From a virus: a DNA stretch of 34,696 bases. Positions 28,008 to 34,696 of the stretch are shown in pieces (the first letter of the stretch is position 1; each line of letters begins with the position of its first letter). The translations under genes were made by a program, and so were the position numbers. The DNA is taken from positions 1 to 34,696 of the IMG/VR virus record IMGVR_UViG_3300025769_000406, one strand, 5' to 3'. Below the pieces are notes generated by a model, which worked only from the letters and a program-made list of their open reading frames with translations, did no database searches and was not told the origin of the DNA.

Positions 28008-28865
28008 CTATTCTGCACAATCGATTTGAACGACTTTGTTTTCTTCCATCCGTGTCGCACCGATGCTCATGCAATAGTAGACTTGAGTTGCGTAGCCTTT
28101 GTCAGCACGCTCATCAATTCTTGCATTTACATCTTTACCCACGCCAAGAGCGATACCATCTTCTGCCCATGCAAAGCATGAGCGAGTACCACCTGAGACT
28201 GAAAGACGGTTTGTCATAATGAAGTTGAAGCCCATGAACTGGTTTACTTCACCTTGCACTAATGCCTTTACCGTATTGAAGTCGCTGCTAGTTACATTTG
28301 TGTCACCAAGCAGTGCCTCAATCTGGTTTGGCCCCACCGCAATGTAGCGCGGAATTGATGGGTCAACGTCAGACAAGTCAAGAATTTTCTTGGCTTCACG
28401 CAGCTTTGCAACAGTCATATCTGCACCACCGGCAGCAATTTGCTGACCCGCTGGCAGAGCAGTTGATGTTGAGCCTGTCTCACCTGTGAAAGATGTGCCA
28501 AGTGCAGCGGTGATGACAACATCATCCATTGCGCGACCCATAGCTGCTGCCGCTGCCATTGCATAAGCACTGGTAGGATCAATCAGCATACGAACCTTGT
28601 CTTGGTCATCAATCAGATCAGCATACTCATAATCCGCAAGCGAAACGCGGCGGCGTGCGTGAGGTGTGTCGATCTGTGGTGTATCGGCATGGCGAGTAGT
28701 ACGCAATTGTGCAGTAGCTACACCCACTTGGTCAAAAAAAGCATTTTTTCCAACAACATTTTCAACGCGCACTGCATCACGAAGACGGCTTCCCATCTGC
28801 TGCGATAGCATCTGCACGTTAGCAGAATACTGTTGTACAAATGCTGTAGTTACTTGAGTTGACAT
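28008..28865 (-). CDS. Major capsid protein, 285 aa
   Basis: The sequence suits an HK97-fold capsid protein of the short Phage_capsid_2-like type: an N-terminal helix (AFVQQYSANVQMLSQQMGSR), a long loop with RRRVSLADYEYADLIDDQDK, the spine helix (AYAMAAAAAMGRAMDDVVIT), and the A-domain (DVDPSIPRYIAVGPNQIEAL), ending IGATRMEENKVVQIDCAE. It follows the scaffold gene and has a strong AAAGGAG ribosome site, as expected for the most abundant late product. Confidence 0.88.
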   Translation of the reverse strand: MSTQVTTAFVQQYSANVQMLSQQMGSRLRDAVRVENVVGKNAFFDQVGVATAQLRTTRHADTPQIDTPHARRRVSLADYEYADLIDDQDKVRMLIDPTSAYAMAAAAAMGRAMDDVVITAALGTSFTGETGSTSTALPAGQQIAAGGADMTVAKLREAKKILDLSDVDPSIPRYIAVGPNQIEALLGDTNVTSSDFNTVKALVQGEVNQFMGFNFIMTNRLSVSGGTRSCFAWAEDGIALGVGKDVNARIDERADKGYATQVYYCMSIGATRMEENKVVQIDCAE

Positions 28866-28912
28866 AGCGTCACTCCTTTTTTCTACTGGTTACATTTGAA
28901 CTTTGCAGCGTG

Positions 28913-29143
28913 CTACCCGACTGATCGGACACTCCTAGTCTTTTGAGCCGACTTATGGCTATCGTCTTTCCGATGGTCTTGAGGACGGATTTCTCCGCTA
29001 CCCTCGCTCATTACCCAATTATAATATTTATCTGCCAGTGCTACTGGATTCATAATATCACGTTGAGTACCAAACTCGACTGCCATTCTAAGACATTCGA
29101 GCCTAATTTCCAATGGGGATAATGTACTTTCGTTATCAGTCAT
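28913..29143 (-). CDS. Small late protein of unknown function, 76 aa
   Basis: The N-terminal half is helical (PLEIRLECLRMAVEFGTQRD; ALADKYYNWVM), and the C-terminal half is polar and charged (RPQDHRKDDSHKSAQKTRS). Small proteins with this plan occur between scaffold and capsid genes in several podoviruses; the function is not known. It overlaps the scaffold gene by eight bases. The 47 bases after it contain only the capsid ribosome site. Confidence 0.65.
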   Translation of the reverse strand: MTDNESTLSPLEIRLECLRMAVEFGTQRDIMNPVALADKYYNWVMSEGSGEIRPQDHRKDDSHKSAQKTRSVRSVG

Positions 29144-29984
29144 GTATCATTCCCATCAAGTCTTGCATCCGCTGTACGGCACGCTCACGCGCTACAGGAT
29201 TTTTTCTATCCCAATAAGCATGAGATTTGTCGTTCAGCATCGCATCAACTTCTGCTTGCGCTTGTGCCGGTGTAAACTGTCGATTAACGGCACCATCGCT
29301 AATTGTGTCTTCACTTGTCACGGTAGACTTAAAGTCACCAATTGCAGCAAAAGCCTTGATAAACGCTGGGTGGTTGCCAATCATTGTTCCATCTTCAAGG
29401 CGCATTTGTAGGATTTCATTCCCAGCAAACTGATCGACTACATCTTTAGCTAGGGCAACCTTGTCTTCAAACGCTCTGCCCCATTCCCGCCGCAATTCAG
29501 CAGTGGTTTCTTCAGCTTGCTGCTCTGCGAGTTGCTGCATTTGTTCTTCAGTCTGACCAATAGTTCCCTTGTAATACTCAAGAATACCATTGGCTTGCTC
29601 TGGTGTAAGACGCAGCTTATGCGCCACATCAGCGTATTGAGTAGCCACTTCCTCTGTAATGATGTTTCCATCAGTGGCAATTTCATAGCCTGACGCATCT
29701 TCTGGTCTACCAAGCTTTGAATAAATGTTGTCTAAATCCTCATCCGTAGGATTAGCTGGCAACGGAACTTTGTCTGAACCAATCAATCTTTGAGCGTTCA
29801 CATAGGAACGCGCTAAATTGCCCACATCCTTAATAGGTGCAAGGCTTGGATGCTCCCTTAGTTCTTCTGGTATCATTTCCATGAAACCGTTACCAGACCC
29901 GCCTTGTGCAACTTCCGCTGGGGTTTCCAGCATAGATGGAGTTGCTTCTGGCTGGGCTACCTGTTCGGCAACCTGTTCTGACAT
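29136..29984 (-). CDS. Capsid scaffolding protein, 282 aa
   Basis: The protein is acidic, Gln/Glu/Pro-rich and largely helical, just before the capsid gene, which is the classic profile of a T7 gp9-like scaffold. Landmarks are EMIPEELREHPSLAPIKDVG, LARSYVNAQRLIGSDKVPLP and the C-terminal AYWDRKNPVARERAVQRMQD, the part that usually contacts the capsid subunit. A long coiled stretch lies near 140-175 (QTEEQMQQLAEQQAEETTAE). No protease motif is seen. It starts right after the previous stop with GGAG upstream. Confidence 0.85.
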   Translation of the reverse strand: MSEQVAEQVAQPEATPSMLETPAEVAQGGSGNGFMEMIPEELREHPSLAPIKDVGNLARSYVNAQRLIGSDKVPLPANPTDEDLDNIYSKLGRPEDASGYEIATDGNIITEEVATQYADVAHKLRLTPEQANGILEYYKGTIGQTEEQMQQLAEQQAEETTAELRREWGRAFEDKVALAKDVVDQFAGNEILQMRLEDGTMIGNHPAFIKAFAAIGDFKSTVTSEDTISDGAVNRQFTPAQAQAEVDAMLNDKSHAYWDRKNPVARERAVQRMQDLMGMIHD

Positions 29985-30191
29985 TTATTTCTCCTCATTC
30001 ATCATGTTGTAGATGTGCAGTATCACTGCACGCTTCCCTTCCTCAAAAGCTGTGGCATTGGCATCGCCAGCCACATAGCTTGAAGCACGCCAGTTACAAC
30101 GCACCTCAAGATCACTAAGCACCTTTTGTCCAGCAGTGCTTGTAAATACGTCTGTGTACATAGTTCGTAATTGTGTGATCTGCTCACTCAT
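29985..30191 (-). CDS. Bbp19-like small phage protein, 68 aa
   Basis: The pattern YTDVFTSTAGQKVLSDLEVR with later FEEGKRAVILHIYNMMN fits the small Bbp19-type family, named from Bordetella phage BPP-1 and found between portal and scaffold genes in podoviruses. Its function is not established; position suggests head assembly. It overlaps the portal gene as ATGA and its stop abuts the scaffold start. Confidence 0.7.
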   Translation of the reverse strand: MSEQITQLRTMYTDVFTSTAGQKVLSDLEVRCNWRASSYVAGDANATAFEEGKRAVILHIYNMMNEEK

Positions 30192-31774
30192 TTAGATACC
30201 ATCCGTGATGCCTGTGCAATCTGAGCAACGTCTTGAACATCTTGGCTTGCCTCTTGACGCTCCATCATTGCTTGCTGTTGTGCAGCTTGTTCTTGTCGCG
30301 CTGCATCAACCTCAGACTGAGACTTCACAACTTTCTTTGGAACGCCAAGGCTTTCCATAATGTGATTAACAAGGCCATCCGCATCAATATGGTCTGCAAC
30401 AGGCAGTGCTTGAGCCAACGGCAGCAATATCTCCAAAGCCTTCATTGTGCTGTTCAAACTGCTAGATTTCTGTGCGCGTGCCAGCGGTGATACATATTCA
30501 ATATCCACATCAAGACCCTGCAAAATCTCTGGTGGTGGTGCAAGCATATCTGCACGCAACATCAAAGCAAATGTACGGTCAATCAATGGACGCAGCATCT
30601 CATTCATCAAACGCCCTAATACTGGCCCAATAACGCGCATACGCTCCTCTTGACGCTGCACTACCTCTGTAGCTGTCATATTAGGCGCACCGCCTGTCAG
30701 CAGTTGATCTACAAAGAAAGCAGAACGAATAGCTTGTCTGCGCTGTTCTTCCATGTTTAGGCCGATAGGAATGTTTGCGCCTGTGTTTAGTGGCGTAATT
30801 GTATCCCTTGTTCCACTTCTAAAGAAGTTGAGGCCACCAGGCTGGGTACGGACAGGGAGAAGAAATCCGTCATCAGGAACTAATAAGGGAGGATCAATTA
30901 GTTTCTGTGCAGCTTGTATGATGGTCTTGGACATAAGATTAAGCATCTTAACGTCAGGCAACGCCACCATAGCTGGCGACCGACCCATCACTTCCCCAGT
31001 TGCCTTGAGGAAGCGCGGAACTACATACGGAAATTCTTGAAAGCCACTCTCCATAAGGATCATCTTTGTTTCCATGCAAATATACATAGAAGCAAACGGC
31101 ATATTCTTGTTGTCGCGTTTTGTAGTGTCACGTTCTGCGCGTGGCAGAACTGCGTGAAGCAGAGTTACTTCCTCATCAGGTTTTTTCTCATGTACTCTTT
31201 GGATGTAAGTGCCTACATTCTCAATGCCAAATCGTTGCACAGCTTGACGCGCTGGCAGTTTGTATTTGCGGAAAACAGTATCAACAATACCGTACTGATC
31301 TTCTGCTACAAAGAACTCTGAAATGTGCCGTGTGCTAAAGCGCAGATTTTCTTTGTCCATCTCCGCAAACATACAGCCAGTGCCAAACACGACCAAATCC
31401 ACATACATCTCATGGATTTCAGTTTCAAAGTTTGATGTGGTAATAGCACGCATCATGCGTTGGCTACTGTCTTCAAGCCAAGCTTGCACTTCCTCATCAC
31501 GCCCCAGATCATCATCCTTTAGCGTTAGATGGAACCAAGGCGTAGCACCGCTTGTAAGCATACCATGTAAAGATGAAGCTAGTAGATCGACAGCTTGCAG
31601 CGCAGTGCCATCAAAAATCAACTCCATACGCTTTTCGCCACGACTACGCTTGCGAACAATATCAGCTTTGCGTGGCAGCATATAATCTGCCAATTCCTGA
31701 TAATGCGTATCCCAATTTGCTCTCGCGCCTTCTAGCTTCTCAAAGCGCGATATGATGGCTTTTGCATCTTGCAT
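30188..31774 (-). CDS. Portal (head-tail connector) protein, T7 gp8-like, 528 aa
   Basis: The sequence follows the podovirus head-tail connecting protein family: RANWDTHYQELADYMLPRKA, RGEKRMELIFDGTALQAVDL, LASSLHGMLTSGATPWFHL, FGTGCMFAEMD, and later LLTGGAPNMTATEVVQRQEE with RMRVIGPVLGRL. The length is normal for this family (about 500-540). Twelve copies form the ring through which DNA is packed and released. The C-terminal Gln-rich tail (ARQEQAAQQQAMMERQEASQ) is flexible and probably faces the capsid interior. Confidence 0.92.
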   Translation of the reverse strand: MQDAKAIISRFEKLEGARANWDTHYQELADYMLPRKADIVRKRSRGEKRMELIFDGTALQAVDLLASSLHGMLTSGATPWFHLTLKDDDLGRDEEVQAWLEDSSQRMMRAITTSNFETEIHEMYVDLVVFGTGCMFAEMDKENLRFSTRHISEFFVAEDQYGIVDTVFRKYKLPARQAVQRFGIENVGTYIQRVHEKKPDEEVTLLHAVLPRAERDTTKRDNKNMPFASMYICMETKMILMESGFQEFPYVVPRFLKATGEVMGRSPAMVALPDVKMLNLMSKTIIQAAQKLIDPPLLVPDDGFLLPVRTQPGGLNFFRSGTRDTITPLNTGANIPIGLNMEEQRRQAIRSAFFVDQLLTGGAPNMTATEVVQRQEERMRVIGPVLGRLMNEMLRPLIDRTFALMLRADMLAPPPEILQGLDVDIEYVSPLARAQKSSSLNSTMKALEILLPLAQALPVADHIDADGLVNHIMESLGVPKKVVKSQSEVDAARQEQAAQQQAMMERQEASQDVQDVAQIAQASRMVSK

Positions 31775-31777
31775 GAT

Positions 31778-31999
31778 CTACCCCAATAAAGTTGGCTTAG
31801 TGCCTGTGCCGCCTGTTGGCGATACTTGTTCACCCATAACACCAGCAATAACAGTAGAACCCCTGCCCTTACGCCCACGGCGTTCTGATGCTACAGCTTC
31901 CTCAGAAAGCGCAGCAGCGCGTTTGTAGTCCGGCTCTGCAATCGGCTCTGGGGCTGGTGGTGGTGGCGGTGTATAAATCTTTGGCTTTAAGAATGACAT
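31778..31999 (-). CDS. Small proline-rich virion-type protein, 73 aa
   Basis: The N-terminus holds YTPPPPPAPEPIAEP, then a helix (YKRAAALSEEAVASERRGRK), and a Gly/Thr-rich end (GRGSTVIAGVMGEQVSPTGG) finishing TLLG. Small proteins with this RRGRKGRGST-to-TLLG pattern lie just before the portal gene in several aquatic podoviruses. They are probably minor head components, but the role is unknown. The 115-residue neighbour has a similar GRGTRR...GGAGTIM motif. Confidence 0.7.
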   Translation of the reverse strand: MSFLKPKIYTPPPPPAPEPIAEPDYKRAAALSEEAVASERRGRKGRGSTVIAGVMGEQVSPTGGTGTKPTLLG

Positions 32000-32001
32000 G
32001 G

Positions 32002-32349
32002 CTATGCCCTTTCTACAGCTTTAGCGATTGGCTTTGCGGAAATAGCTCCATATTCTTCCATAATAGTGCCAGCACCACCTGGACGTTTGGTACGGCGTGT
32101 GCCGCGTCCAATTACAGTGTCATCATCAGGAACCACCTCTGGCGTTACTTCTGGGGTGATTTCTGGCTCTGGGGGTGGGGTACCGCCTAGGATAAAGCGG
32201 CGTTCTTCATCTGTAGTGTTAAAGACAACATCGAAGGTTTCCTTGCTGACCTTCTTAGCTGGCTTTTCAATTACTTCTTCAATAATCTCTCCCACAACCT
32301 TTTTTGCACCTTTAACTGCTTTTTTAACAGGTTTTACAACAGCCGCCAT
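32002..32349 (-). CDS. Lysine-rich small virion-type protein, 115 aa
   Basis: Residues 1-38 are Lys/Val/Ala-rich and amphipathic (VVKPVKKAVKGAKKVVGEII and EKPAKKVSK). A polar part with PPPEPEITPEVTPEVVPDDD follows, then GRGTRRTKRPGGAGTIMEEYG, which resembles the neighbouring 73-residue protein. It is encoded three bases after a HlyC-like lysine acyltransferase. The lysine-rich amphipathic start is a plausible substrate, and an acylated form could insert in membranes during ejection. That is a hypothesis from adjacency only. Confidence 0.65.
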   Translation of the reverse strand: MAAVVKPVKKAVKGAKKVVGEIIEEVIEKPAKKVSKETFDVVFNTTDEERRFILGGTPPPEPEITPEVTPEVVPDDDTVIGRGTRRTKRPGGAGTIMEEYGAISAKPIAKAVERA

Positions 32350-32352
32350 TGA

Positions 32353-32763
32353 CTAACTCCAATCGTGAAATCCCAGCTTTTGAGTTTCAATACGAAACCA
32401 AAAAGCTTTGTTATACCCTTTACTTGATAACACACTTTTGATCTTACGAAAAGCCAGCACAACATTAAGCTTCCCGCCTTCAGCAATTAGATCAACCACC
32501 CAAGGTATATTTCCGCCACCATCGTAAGCATTTGGTGGAAACCTTAAATCCTGCAAATAGTCTGAAACTTGTTTGTTATTAGGAAACCCCCAAGTTGCAA
32601 AAACTAATGGAACACGCCCCTCATCCCTTAAAATTATATACTGATTAAGCATTAGCGGCGTTCTAATATAATCGTTGACCTCTTTGACACTGTACCAATC
32701 ATGGTAACTGCTGCGCTGTAGCAGATATAAAATGTCATCTATATCTTCTTTTGTAGGTGTCAT
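32353..32763 (-). CDS. HlyC-like toxin-activating lysine acyltransferase, 136 aa
   Basis: The sequence matches the RTX toxin acyltransferase family: SSYHDWYSVKEVNDYIRTPL (His21, aligned with catalytic His23 of E. coli HlyC), NQYIILRDEGRVPLVFATWG and IPWVVDLIAEGG (Asp91, aligned with catalytic Asp92), then AFWFRIE near the end. HlyC moves a fatty acid from acyl carrier protein to lysines of pro-toxin. No RTX protein is encoded here. It overlaps the large terminase stop as ATGA, so it belongs to the packaging/head operon. Confidence 0.8.
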   Translation of the reverse strand: MTPTKEDIDDILYLLQRSSYHDWYSVKEVNDYIRTPLMLNQYIILRDEGRVPLVFATWGFPNNKQVSDYLQDLRFPPNAYDGGGNIPWVVDLIAEGGKLNVVLAFRKIKSVLSSKGYNKAFWFRIETQKLGFHDWS

Positions 32764-34046
32764 AGCGAAAACGGATTGTACTCATTAACCGCGATTTGTT
32801 GCGGTGGACGAACAACAGCTTGTCTATTCTCCATCCCAACAGCCAGATACCTAAACGCATCCGCAGCATGAGAAGTGTAATCATGCCTTGGATGATCTCT
32901 GAAAGATTTTCTTTTCTCATCCCACTCTTGCCTATATTGTCTAAGCATTTCAATACCTTGCCCACACTTGTCTTTATCAAAGTGGCACTTAGGTATCATC
33001 ATTCTGGCTGCATTTATGCCGTCAGCCACCTTCATCTTTGGTATTACTCTGAAACGGATGCCAAGACTGAACGCAGTTTCAAGTCGGCTTTTGCCACTGC
33101 CAAGTTCACGAACTTCAATATCGTGAGGAGCAAGGTGATCACCCCAATGATAATCTTTTTGACGCAAGATTTCAGCATAGTGGTCAAGCCCGACACCGCT
33201 GCTTTCATAGTAGTCAATAACATTGATTGCTCCACTTCTGAATATCTGGGCAAACCAGATGGCTGTTGAATCGTTTATTCCCAAATCCCAAGCGGTATGT
33301 ACAGGGTAAGCGGGATCATATGGAACTCTTGCAATCCTTCCATCATCGTCAGCATCAGATAGAAGTTTGCCGTAGTACGCCCCTATGATGGCAGCAGTAA
33401 ACGAACATTCATATTCCTGTTCATATTGCTCTGGGGTCATCTGCGCTTGGGCAGCTTCTAACTCAGTGTCTTTAACTAAGCCGGTTTCACTGGCCTTTGC
33501 AATCTTCCAATACCATTGGTCAGAGCCTTCTTCCGTTTGCTCTTTAGCGGTTTGCAGTAGATCAAAAAAATGATTATGTCCGGCTGGCGTGCCTAGAAAT
33601 ACAGCCGACCCCTCTCTATCAGACAAGGCCGGTCTAACAACTTCCCCCCATACCCTTGGGTTCTGCATACCAAATTCATCGAACACGCATAGATCAAGGT
33701 AGATACCACGCAAGCTATCTGGATTTTCAGCAGACAAAAGCATTAAACGTGAGCCGTTAGGGAAGTCTACCCTCAACTCTGTTTCGTTGAACGTAACCCC
33801 TGGAATAACACCGGCATAGTATTTGACGTAATCCCAAGCAATCCGCTTGGCCTGAGTAAAGGTAGGGGCTACAAACGCAACCCTTGGTCTGGGAAGTTCA
33901 CAAGTAAGAGCGTGCTTAATAAGATGGTTAACAGCCCATACTGTCTTGCCAAAGCGTCTGTGCATCACCAGTACGTTCCAACGCTTTACGCTCTGGTGCA
34001 TCTCTGCCTGTAACGCCCTTGGCTTGTACGGTATTTTTATCTGCAT
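32760..34046 (-). CDS. terL: Terminase large subunit, 428 aa
   Basis: The ATPase motifs are clear: HRRFGKT (29-35, Walker A with Arg-Arg-Phe), LDLCVFDEFG (118-127, Walker B with catalytic Glu124) and FLGTPAGH (coupling motif). The nuclease part begins AWDLGINDSTAIWF with its metal-binding Asp and ends in DYTSHAADAFRYLAVG, the usual C-terminal signature. The enzyme cuts concatemers and pumps DNA through the portal. The frame is closed by a stop shortly upstream, so the ATG at 34046 is well supported. It overlaps the acyltransferase gene as ATGA. Confidence 0.95.
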   Translation of the reverse strand: MQIKIPYKPRALQAEMHQSVKRWNVLVMHRRFGKTVWAVNHLIKHALTCELPRPRVAFVAPTFTQAKRIAWDYVKYYAGVIPGVTFNETELRVDFPNGSRLMLLSAENPDSLRGIYLDLCVFDEFGMQNPRVWGEVVRPALSDREGSAVFLGTPAGHNHFFDLLQTAKEQTEEGSDQWYWKIAKASETGLVKDTELEAAQAQMTPEQYEQEYECSFTAAIIGAYYGKLLSDADDDGRIARVPYDPAYPVHTAWDLGINDSTAIWFAQIFRSGAINVIDYYESSGVGLDHYAEILRQKDYHWGDHLAPHDIEVRELGSGKSRLETAFSLGIRFRVIPKMKVADGINAARMMIPKCHFDKDKCGQGIEMLRQYRQEWDEKRKSFRDHPRHDYTSHAADAFRYLAVGMENRQAVVRPPQQIAVNEYNPFSL

Positions 34047-34128
34047 CCCACACCCATGAATGTTCCAACTTGAACAACGCTATACGGCTTTTTAGGGAAG
34101 TTACAACATCATCCATTAAAAATATACG

Positions 34129-34139
34129 AATATACCAAA
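34129..34139 (-). promoter_or_regulatory. TTTGGTATATT element before the large terminase gene
   Basis: The 11 bases TTTGGTATATT on the minus strand are identical to those at 16772-16782 before the tail fibre gene. TGGTATATT makes an extended -10 without a clear -35. It could be an internal late promoter upstream of the large terminase and head genes. Confidence 0.35.
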
Positions 34140-34165
34140 CCCTATACACACGAATATTGGTATAT
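34130..34165. repeat. Inverted and direct repeats between the terminase genes
   Basis: ATATACCAA (34130-34138) and TTGGTATAT (34157-34165) are exact 9-base inverted copies with an 18-base spacer. In addition ACGAATAT occurs at 34126 and 34150, 24 bp apart. The dense symmetry just after the small terminase gene could be a regulator or packaging-protein site. Confidence 0.45.
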
Positions 34166-34560
34166 TATCCCTCAATAGCCTCCGAAGTCTCCCAAACAAT
34201 GCGAACCGTACCGTCACTAACCTCTACACCAGCCCTACTCTTAGCCTCACCATAGCGGTCAGATATAATCTTTGATGCCTTCCACCTTACATGAGTAGCA
34301 TAATCACGCAAGACATTAGGATCATAGTCCTTACGCTTGTGAAGGGCATCACTGTACAACTCATCAAGTTCCTCTAACGCCTTCTCAGCACTCTGCCGCT
34401 GCGCTGTACGAATAGCACTCTCAAACTCGCTATCCTCTCCCATACGCTTGTAAAGCATAGAACGATTAACATTAGCTAATGAACAAGCCTGTACTAAGCT
34501 ATGACCATCTGTCACTAACTGCTCTACTTGCTCTTGCTTCACTTTCGTCAACTTTGCCAT
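34165..34560 (-). CDS. terS: Terminase small subunit, 131 aa
   Basis: An N-terminal helix-turn-helix (QLVTDGHSLVQACSLANVNR, then SMLYKRMGEDSEFESAI) is followed by a helical oligomerisation region (QSAEKALEELDELYSDALHK) and YATHVRWKASKIISDRYG, a frequent feature of small terminases, then a strand-rich end. It binds the packaging site and presents DNA to the large subunit. It is the first late gene, with GAGG as ribosome site, and its first 38 bases lie in the terminal repeat. The 118 bases to the large terminase gene carry repeats and a possible promoter. Confidence 0.85.
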   Translation of the reverse strand: MAKLTKVKQEQVEQLVTDGHSLVQACSLANVNRSMLYKRMGEDSEFESAIRTAQRQSAEKALEELDELYSDALHKRKDYDPNVLRDYATHVRWKASKIISDRYGEAKSRAGVEVSDGTVRIVWETSEAIEG

Positions 34561-34696
34561 AGAACCTCACTGCTGGCTGTGTGTTGGAAGGTAGTATTTA
34601 ACACATGAAATGAGAGGCCGCGATCGTGCGGGGTATCGCCCTTTTTTTTGCCCCCGCATGGCCTGACATTTTGCATTGCAGCAAGAATATATTGCC
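34523..34696. repeat. Right copy of the terminal direct repeat
   Basis: Matches positions 1-175 with one missing A in the T-run (eight T at 34642-34649). It includes the start of the small terminase gene and its upstream GC-rich inverted repeat. Joining the two ends gives a circular unit of about 34,522 bases. Confidence 0.9.

Noticed and set aside
33928-34116. Possible 62-codon gene starting between the terminase genes
   Set aside because: It has no ribosome site and most of it overlaps the large terminase gene in another frame. It could be tested by comparison with relatives.

Overview
This window looks like one complete genome of a small T7-like (podovirus-type) bacteriophage, not a piece of a bacterial chromosome. 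The first 175 bases recur at the end (34523-34696) with a one-base difference, so the unit is about 34.5 kb and either circularly assembled or bounded by short direct terminal repeats. No host gene, tRNA, rRNA, insertion sequence or CRISPR array was seen. The sequence is moderately AT-rich. Several small proteins resemble ones common in phages of aquatic Alphaproteobacteria, so a marine or freshwater alphaproteobacterial host is a reasonable but weak inference.

Layout. (1) 39-517 is a non-coding control region holding iteron-like repeats, a probable leftward late promoter and a good rightward early promoter. (2) 518-3969, plus strand: ten small early genes, mostly of unknown function, including a GP88-like cysteine-cluster protein and an XRE-type DNA-binding protein. 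Many are preceded by a repeated ACTAGCAAAAGAG(G) leader, and the gaps carry hairpins. The operon ends in a strong intrinsic terminator at 4001-4038. (3) 3970-4141 holds a leftward promoter with consensus -35 and -10 boxes that could make a short RNA. (4) 4131-5189, minus strand: an XRE repressor-like gene, a DnaJ-type zinc-finger protein, an unknown protein and a small PD-(D/E)XK nuclease. (5) 5196-5238 is a compact divergent switch with a 15-bp palindromic operator. (6) 5286-9158, plus strand: a RecB/Cas4-like exonuclease, an ERF-type annealing protein, an SSB-like protein with an acidic tail, and small DNA-binding or unknown proteins. (7) 9155-34560, minus strand: one long, tightly packed late block. 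Read in its own direction it runs terminase small and large subunits, a HlyC-like acyltransferase, two small virion-type proteins, portal, Bbp19-like protein, scaffold, major capsid, decoration-type protein, tail tubular proteins A and B, gp13-, gp14-, gp15- and gp16-like internal virion proteins, tail fibre, fibre accessory proteins, and a lysis region with holin candidates and an M15 peptidase.

How it works together. The virion genes follow the T7 plan: portal, scaffold, capsid, nozzle, ejected core and gp17-type fibre. No phage RNA polymerase, DNA polymerase, primase, helicase or integrase is recognisable. The phage probably uses host RNA polymerase and host replication, helped by its exonuclease, annealing protein and SSB-like protein. 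The repressor-like switch suggests temperate ancestry, but no integration gene is visible. Late genes are coupled by TAATG, ATGA and GTGA overlaps, whereas the left early operon uses repeated leader cassettes separated by hairpins. That contrast is the most unusual organisational feature here.

The observations most worth following are the repeated leader cassettes with GCAA-loop hairpins, the consensus leftward promoter and its possible small RNA, and the HlyC-like acyltransferase next to a lysine-rich protein inside the virion gene block.
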